36,439 bases of DNA from NCBI GenBank assembly GCA_031258135.1, contig JAIRNG010000061.1, positions 1 to 36,439 on the forward strand, written 5' to 3'. The translations under genes and the position numbers were made by a program. The notes beneath the pieces are model-generated. The model did no database searches. It had not been told where the DNA came from and saw only the letters and a program-made list of their open reading frames with translations. Positions 33,377 to 36,439 of this stretch are shown here, in pieces; position 1 is the stretch's first letter, and every line of letters begins with the position of its first letter. Source of the DNA: Mediterranea sp. (in: CFB group bacteria). GTDB taxonomy: Bacteria; Bacteroidota; Bacteroidia; Bacteroidales; Bacteroidaceae.

Positions 33377-34816
33377 TTAATTGAATGAGCCCATTCTCAG
33401 GAAGTTCACTTCTCTTTCTGTCAGGTAGCGCCAGTCACCGCGTCTCAGGCCTTTCTTGGTTAATCCGGCAAAATAAACGCGGTCAAGTCTAACCACTTTG
33501 TGGCCTATCGTTTCAAAAATACGGCGTACTACACGGTTCTGACCTGAGTGAATTTCGATACCGATCAAGTTACGTTTAAATTCATCCGTGTAACTGATTG
33601 CGTCTACCCGGATCATTTCATCGTCCAGTGTCACACCTTCCGCAATTTTATCCATTTCCGCTTTGGTTACATTTTTATCCGTCGCAACATGATATATCTT
33701 CTTCTTCAGGAACTTCGGATGTGTCAGTTTAGAAGCCAGCTCACCATCGTTCGTAAGTAAAAGAACACCCGTTGTGTTACGGTCAAGACGTCCTACCGGA
33801 TAGATACGCTCGTTACATGCTCCTTTCACCAGATCTATTACAGTCTTGCGATCTTGCGGATCGTCCGAGGTAGTGACACAGTCTTTAGGCTTGTTCAACA
33901 GAATGTACACTTTACGTTCGATGCTTACGGTTTCCTCATGGAATTTCACCACATCATTACGTTTGATTTTAGTTCCCAATTCTGTGATCACATTGCCATT
34001 CACCGAGACAACTCCTGCCGTAATAAATTCATCGGCTTCACGACGGGAGCAGACGCCTGCATTAGCCAGGTACTTATTCAGACGGATAGGTTCGTCCGGA
34101 TCCACAAACTGCTCCTTATATTCGATACGTTTCTTCTGAGAATACTTGGCATTAGGATCATAATCATTTGTGCGCGGACGATATCCTCCGCCTTGCTGAT
34201 ATCCTCCGCCATTATTCGAAGGAAACCTGGAGCGGCGATCTTCTCCTCTATTATTATATGATGATCCGTTATTATATGATGATCCGTAACCTCCGCCTGA
34301 ATATTTGTTATTGTTGTTATAACGTGGTCTGTCGCCACCGCCGTCATTGTTTCTCCAGTTTGGTCTGTCCTGGTTATACGGACGGCGTTCGCCATAAGGT
34401 CGCTGACCGTTTTCTTCGCGATTGAAACGTGGACGTTCACCGCCCTCACGGTTGAAACGCGGGCGTTGCTCGCCATCGGTCGGATTGAAACGCGGACGAT
34501 ACGGACGTTCACCGCCTTCACGGTTGTATGGCGCACGGTTCTCATCACGGTTATACGGGCGCTGGGGACGATCCGGGTTATATCCTCCACGGTTGTTGTT
34601 ATCATATCTGTTGTAGGAAGGGCGTTGCGGACGATCTCCGTAAGAACGGTTTGAATATCCTCCTTCGCGATTGTAATTACTCTCTCTGTTATAAGAAGAG
34701 CGACTGTCGTCCCGACGGTTGTATCCGTCTCTGTTAAAGGTTCTGTTACCATCACGGTTGGCGTCTTTATTTTCTTCGTTAGAGTTGTTACGCCAGTTTT
34801 CGTTTTCTGTACTCAT
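33377..34816 (-). CDS. RluB/RsuA-family pseudouridine synthase with long disordered N-terminus
   Basis: This 479-residue protein has a low-complexity N-terminal part (1 to about 240) rich in Arg, Asn, Gly and Tyr, built from FNREGGERPR, RPYNRE and GGGYG-type units. An S4 RNA-binding domain follows (about 243-290, IRLNKYLANAGVCSRREADEF), then a pseudouridine synthase domain (about 303-450) with the catalytic aspartate D345 in GRLDRNTTG. It modifies rRNA, most likely 23S at the RluB site. Bacteria outside this phylum usually lack so long an extension, which probably binds RNA non-specifically. It lies 102 bases after purB. Confidence 0.9.
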   Translation of the reverse strand: MSTENENWRNNSNEENKDANRDGNRTFNRDGYNRRDDSRSSYNRESNYNREGGYSNRSYGDRPQRPSYNRYDNNNRGGYNPDRPQRPYNRDENRAPYNREGGERPYRPRFNPTDGEQRPRFNREGGERPRFNREENGQRPYGERRPYNQDRPNWRNNDGGGDRPRYNNNNKYSGGGYGSSYNNGSSYNNRGEDRRSRFPSNNGGGYQQGGGYRPRTNDYDPNAKYSQKKRIEYKEQFVDPDEPIRLNKYLANAGVCSRREADEFITAGVVSVNGNVITELGTKIKRNDVVKFHEETVSIERKVYILLNKPKDCVTTSDDPQDRKTVIDLVKGACNERIYPVGRLDRNTTGVLLLTNDGELASKLTHPKFLKKKIYHVATDKNVTKAEMDKIAEGVTLDDEMIRVDAISYTDEFKRNLIGIEIHSGQNRVVRRIFETIGHKVVRLDRVYFAGLTKKGLRRGDWRYLTEREVNFLRMGSFN

Positions 34817-34918
34817 GATTTTTATTTGAATAAAATTATAACTACGGCCTCACGGCCTTTACTAAATAAATTATTATCTCAACATTTAAAATTAAAACTA
34901 TACCTAAAGAAGTTGAAC

Positions 34919-36268
34919 TTAAACTCCCGTATATGTATGGGGGGTGATCGCTCTCAATTCTTTCTTGACATCTTCATTAACATTTAATCCTTCGACAAAT
35001 CCTTTGATCGATTTTTCATTTATGGCTTCATTCGTACGCGTTAAGGATTTCAGCGCTTCATACGGATTGGGGTACCCTTCTCTGCGAAGAATCGTCTGGA
35101 TGGCTTCCGCCACAACACTCCAGCAATTATCCAGATCATTATATATGGCTGCTTCATTCAGCAATAGTTTCTCTAATCCTTTCAACGAGCTTTGCATAGC
35201 GATCACGGTATGTCCGAAAGGAACGCCGACGTTACGCAATACGGTGGAGTCTGTCAGGTCACGTTGCAAACGTGATACCGGAAGTTTGGACGAAAGATGT
35301 TCAAACATGGCATTTGCCATACCCAGATTCCCTTCTGCATTTTCGAAATCAATCGGATTCACTTTATGAGGCATAGCGCTTGACCCCACCTCTCCGGCTT
35401 TAATTTTCTGCTTGAAATACTCCATCGAGATATACTGCCAGAAGTCACGGTTCATATTGATCATAACGGTATTGATACGTTTCATTGCATCGAACACCGC
35501 CGCCAGTGAATCATAATTGGAAATCTGTGTGGTATATCCTTCGCGCGTCAATCCCAGGTTGTTTTCTACAAATCCGTTGCCAAATGCCTTCCAGTCATAT
35601 TGCGGATAGGCGACATGGTGCGCATTGAAATTCCCTGTCGCACCACCGAATTTGGCCGTGATTTCGCACTTCTTCAGCTCCCGGCGCTGTGTCTCCAGAC
35701 GATATGCAAACACCATCACCTCCTTGCCCAACCGGGTAGGAGAAGCCGGTTGTCCATGCGTTTTTGCAAGCATCGGCACGTTTGCCCATTCATCGGCATA
35801 TTCCTTTAGCCTGGCAATGATGTCTTCCAGCAACGGATAATACTCACCCTCCAACGCTTCTTTCAAAGACAATGGAACAGATGTATTGTTGATATCCTGT
35901 GAAGTCAATCCGAAATGAATGAATTCTTTATATTTCTCCATTCCGCCCAGCTTGTCAAATACCTCCTTCAGAAAATACTCCACCGCTTTTACGTCATGGT
36001 TGGTTACACTTTCAATCTCCTTGATACGTTCGGCGTCTTTCTCGCTGAAGTTACGATAGACATCACGCAATGTATTAAAGATGTCTTTATTTATATCGTT
36101 GAGTTGCGGCAAAGGCAGCTCACACAGCGCGATGAAGTATTCAATCTCTACCCGCACACGGTATTTGATCAAAGCATATTCGGAAAAATAAGCGGCCAAC
36201 GCTTCCGTTTTTCCTCTATATCGACCGTCGATGGGAGATATGGCGGTAAGTGTATCCAATTTCATCAT
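34919..36268 (-). CDS. purB: Adenylosuccinate lyase
   Basis: This 449-residue enzyme acts twice in purine synthesis, splitting SAICAR and adenylosuccinate with release of fumarate. The opening LDTLTAISPIDGRYRGK and the signature SSAMPHKVNPIDFENAEGN (about 294-312) are clear, as is the histidine region TSQDINNTSVPL. Two adjacent ATG codons (36268 and 36265) can serve as start. It begins a row of three minus-strand genes, purB, the RluB-type gene and asnS. Confidence 0.97.
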   Translation of the reverse strand: MMKLDTLTAISPIDGRYRGKTEALAAYFSEYALIKYRVRVEIEYFIALCELPLPQLNDINKDIFNTLRDVYRNFSEKDAERIKEIESVTNHDVKAVEYFLKEVFDKLGGMEKYKEFIHFGLTSQDINNTSVPLSLKEALEGEYYPLLEDIIARLKEYADEWANVPMLAKTHGQPASPTRLGKEVMVFAYRLETQRRELKKCEITAKFGGATGNFNAHHVAYPQYDWKAFGNGFVENNLGLTREGYTTQISNYDSLAAVFDAMKRINTVMINMNRDFWQYISMEYFKQKIKAGEVGSSAMPHKVNPIDFENAEGNLGMANAMFEHLSSKLPVSRLQRDLTDSTVLRNVGVPFGHTVIAMQSSLKGLEKLLLNEAAIYNDLDNCWSVVAEAIQTILRREGYPNPYEALKSLTRTNEAINEKSIKGFVEGLNVNEDVKKELRAITPHTYTGV

Positions 36269-36298
36269 GCTATATTAATAAAGAATCTCTTGGGGTTG

Positions 36299-36329
36299 CA
36301 AATTTAACGCTTTTATCTGAATAAACAAG
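36299..36329 (-). promoter_or_regulatory. Promoter of purB
   Basis: On the minus strand CTTG (36329-36326), 19 bases, then TAAATTTG (36306-36299). The -7 box is a full match and the -33 has one change. It is 30 bases upstream of the first ATG. Confidence 0.6.
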
Positions 36330-36438
36330 CCTTTTTCAGTCGATAGTTAACAGTCGGCTCAGGAGTAACCGGAACTCCAAAATAAAGCGCTTTCTCTTCT
36401 TTTTTACCCTTGCTGATTTTCGGCAGGCCGGCAGATAA
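36313..36438 (-). CDS. Possible C-terminus of an upstream gene (partial)
   Basis: A frame open from the window edge reads LSAGLPKISKGKKEEKALYF, then GVPVTPEPTVNYRLKKACLF and an Arg before the stop at 36315-36313. It has a believable amino-acid mix but only 41 codons are visible, so it could be chance. Its end would overlap the purB -33 box. I do not recognise the family. Confidence 0.3.
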   Translation of the reverse strand, partial: LSAGLPKISKGKKEEKALYFGVPVTPEPTVNYRLKKACLFR

Positions 36439-36439
36439 C

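Noticed and set aside
34078-34755. Long 225-codon frame inside the RluB-type gene, rich in Thr, Ile and Val
   Set aside because: It is a shadow of the repetitive Arg/Asn/Gly coding DNA in another frame; the true frame carries on into conserved S4 and synthase domains.

Overview
The window looks like a piece of chromosome from a member of the Bacteroidales (phylum Bacteroidota). Three lines of evidence support this: a complete moxR-DUF58-bat cluster, the gene block DUF177-rpmF-fabH-era-der next to rplM-rpsI-rpsB-tsf, and many upstream regions carrying the Bacteroidota promoter form TTTG-N19-21-TAnnTTTG with no clear Shine-Dalgarno sites. I cannot fix the genus. Most of the genes are conserved housekeeping genes on the minus strand.

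Layout by position. 1-7799: moxR, DUF58, an unnamed membrane gene, batA, batB, batC, batD and the first codons of batE, all minus strand and tightly spaced behind one promoter near 7780. 7841-8029: a 40-bp tandem array of hairpins. 8032-11673: ftsY, rimO, a small HU protein and an HU-TM-LysM fusion. 11697-16107: an accessory stretch with a secreted leucine-rich-repeat protein, a CPBP-type membrane protease and two tandem secreted Fib_succ_major paralogues. 16220-16393: a remnant of a DinD-like gene holding a perfect 32-bp palindrome. 16410-21168: tex, two REP-like palindromic elements, an AraC-family regulator and prs. 21169-22619: a gene-poor island of about 1.45 kb with a 21-22-bp tandem array, a large inverted repeat (two arms of about 300 bp around a 166-bp centre) and a 40-41-bp tandem array. 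22620-26966: DUF177, rpmF, fabH, era and der, with a third REP-like element between era and der. 27023-30107: rplM, rpsI, rpsB and tsf. 30324-31769: a secreted alpha/beta hydrolase. 31835-36329: purB, an RluB-type pseudouridine synthase with a long Arg/Asn/Gly-rich N-terminus, and asnS.

How the genes work together. The Bat block encodes a MoxR ATPase, a DUF58 protein, two membrane VWA proteins, TPR proteins and a BatD protein, probably one envelope complex. ftsY and rimO serve membrane protein targeting and ribosome maturation. era, der, rpmF, tsf and the ribosomal protein genes serve ribosome assembly and translation; fabH starts fatty-acid synthesis.

The most unusual features are two. One is the 21442-22209 inverted repeat: its centre carries a consensus promoter that starts transcription almost exactly at the inner edge of one arm, and each arm ends in a terminator-like hairpin, which suggests an invertible promoter or a structured RNA locus. 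The other is the membrane-anchored HU-LysM protein, whose layout would let it link DNA to peptidoglycan.
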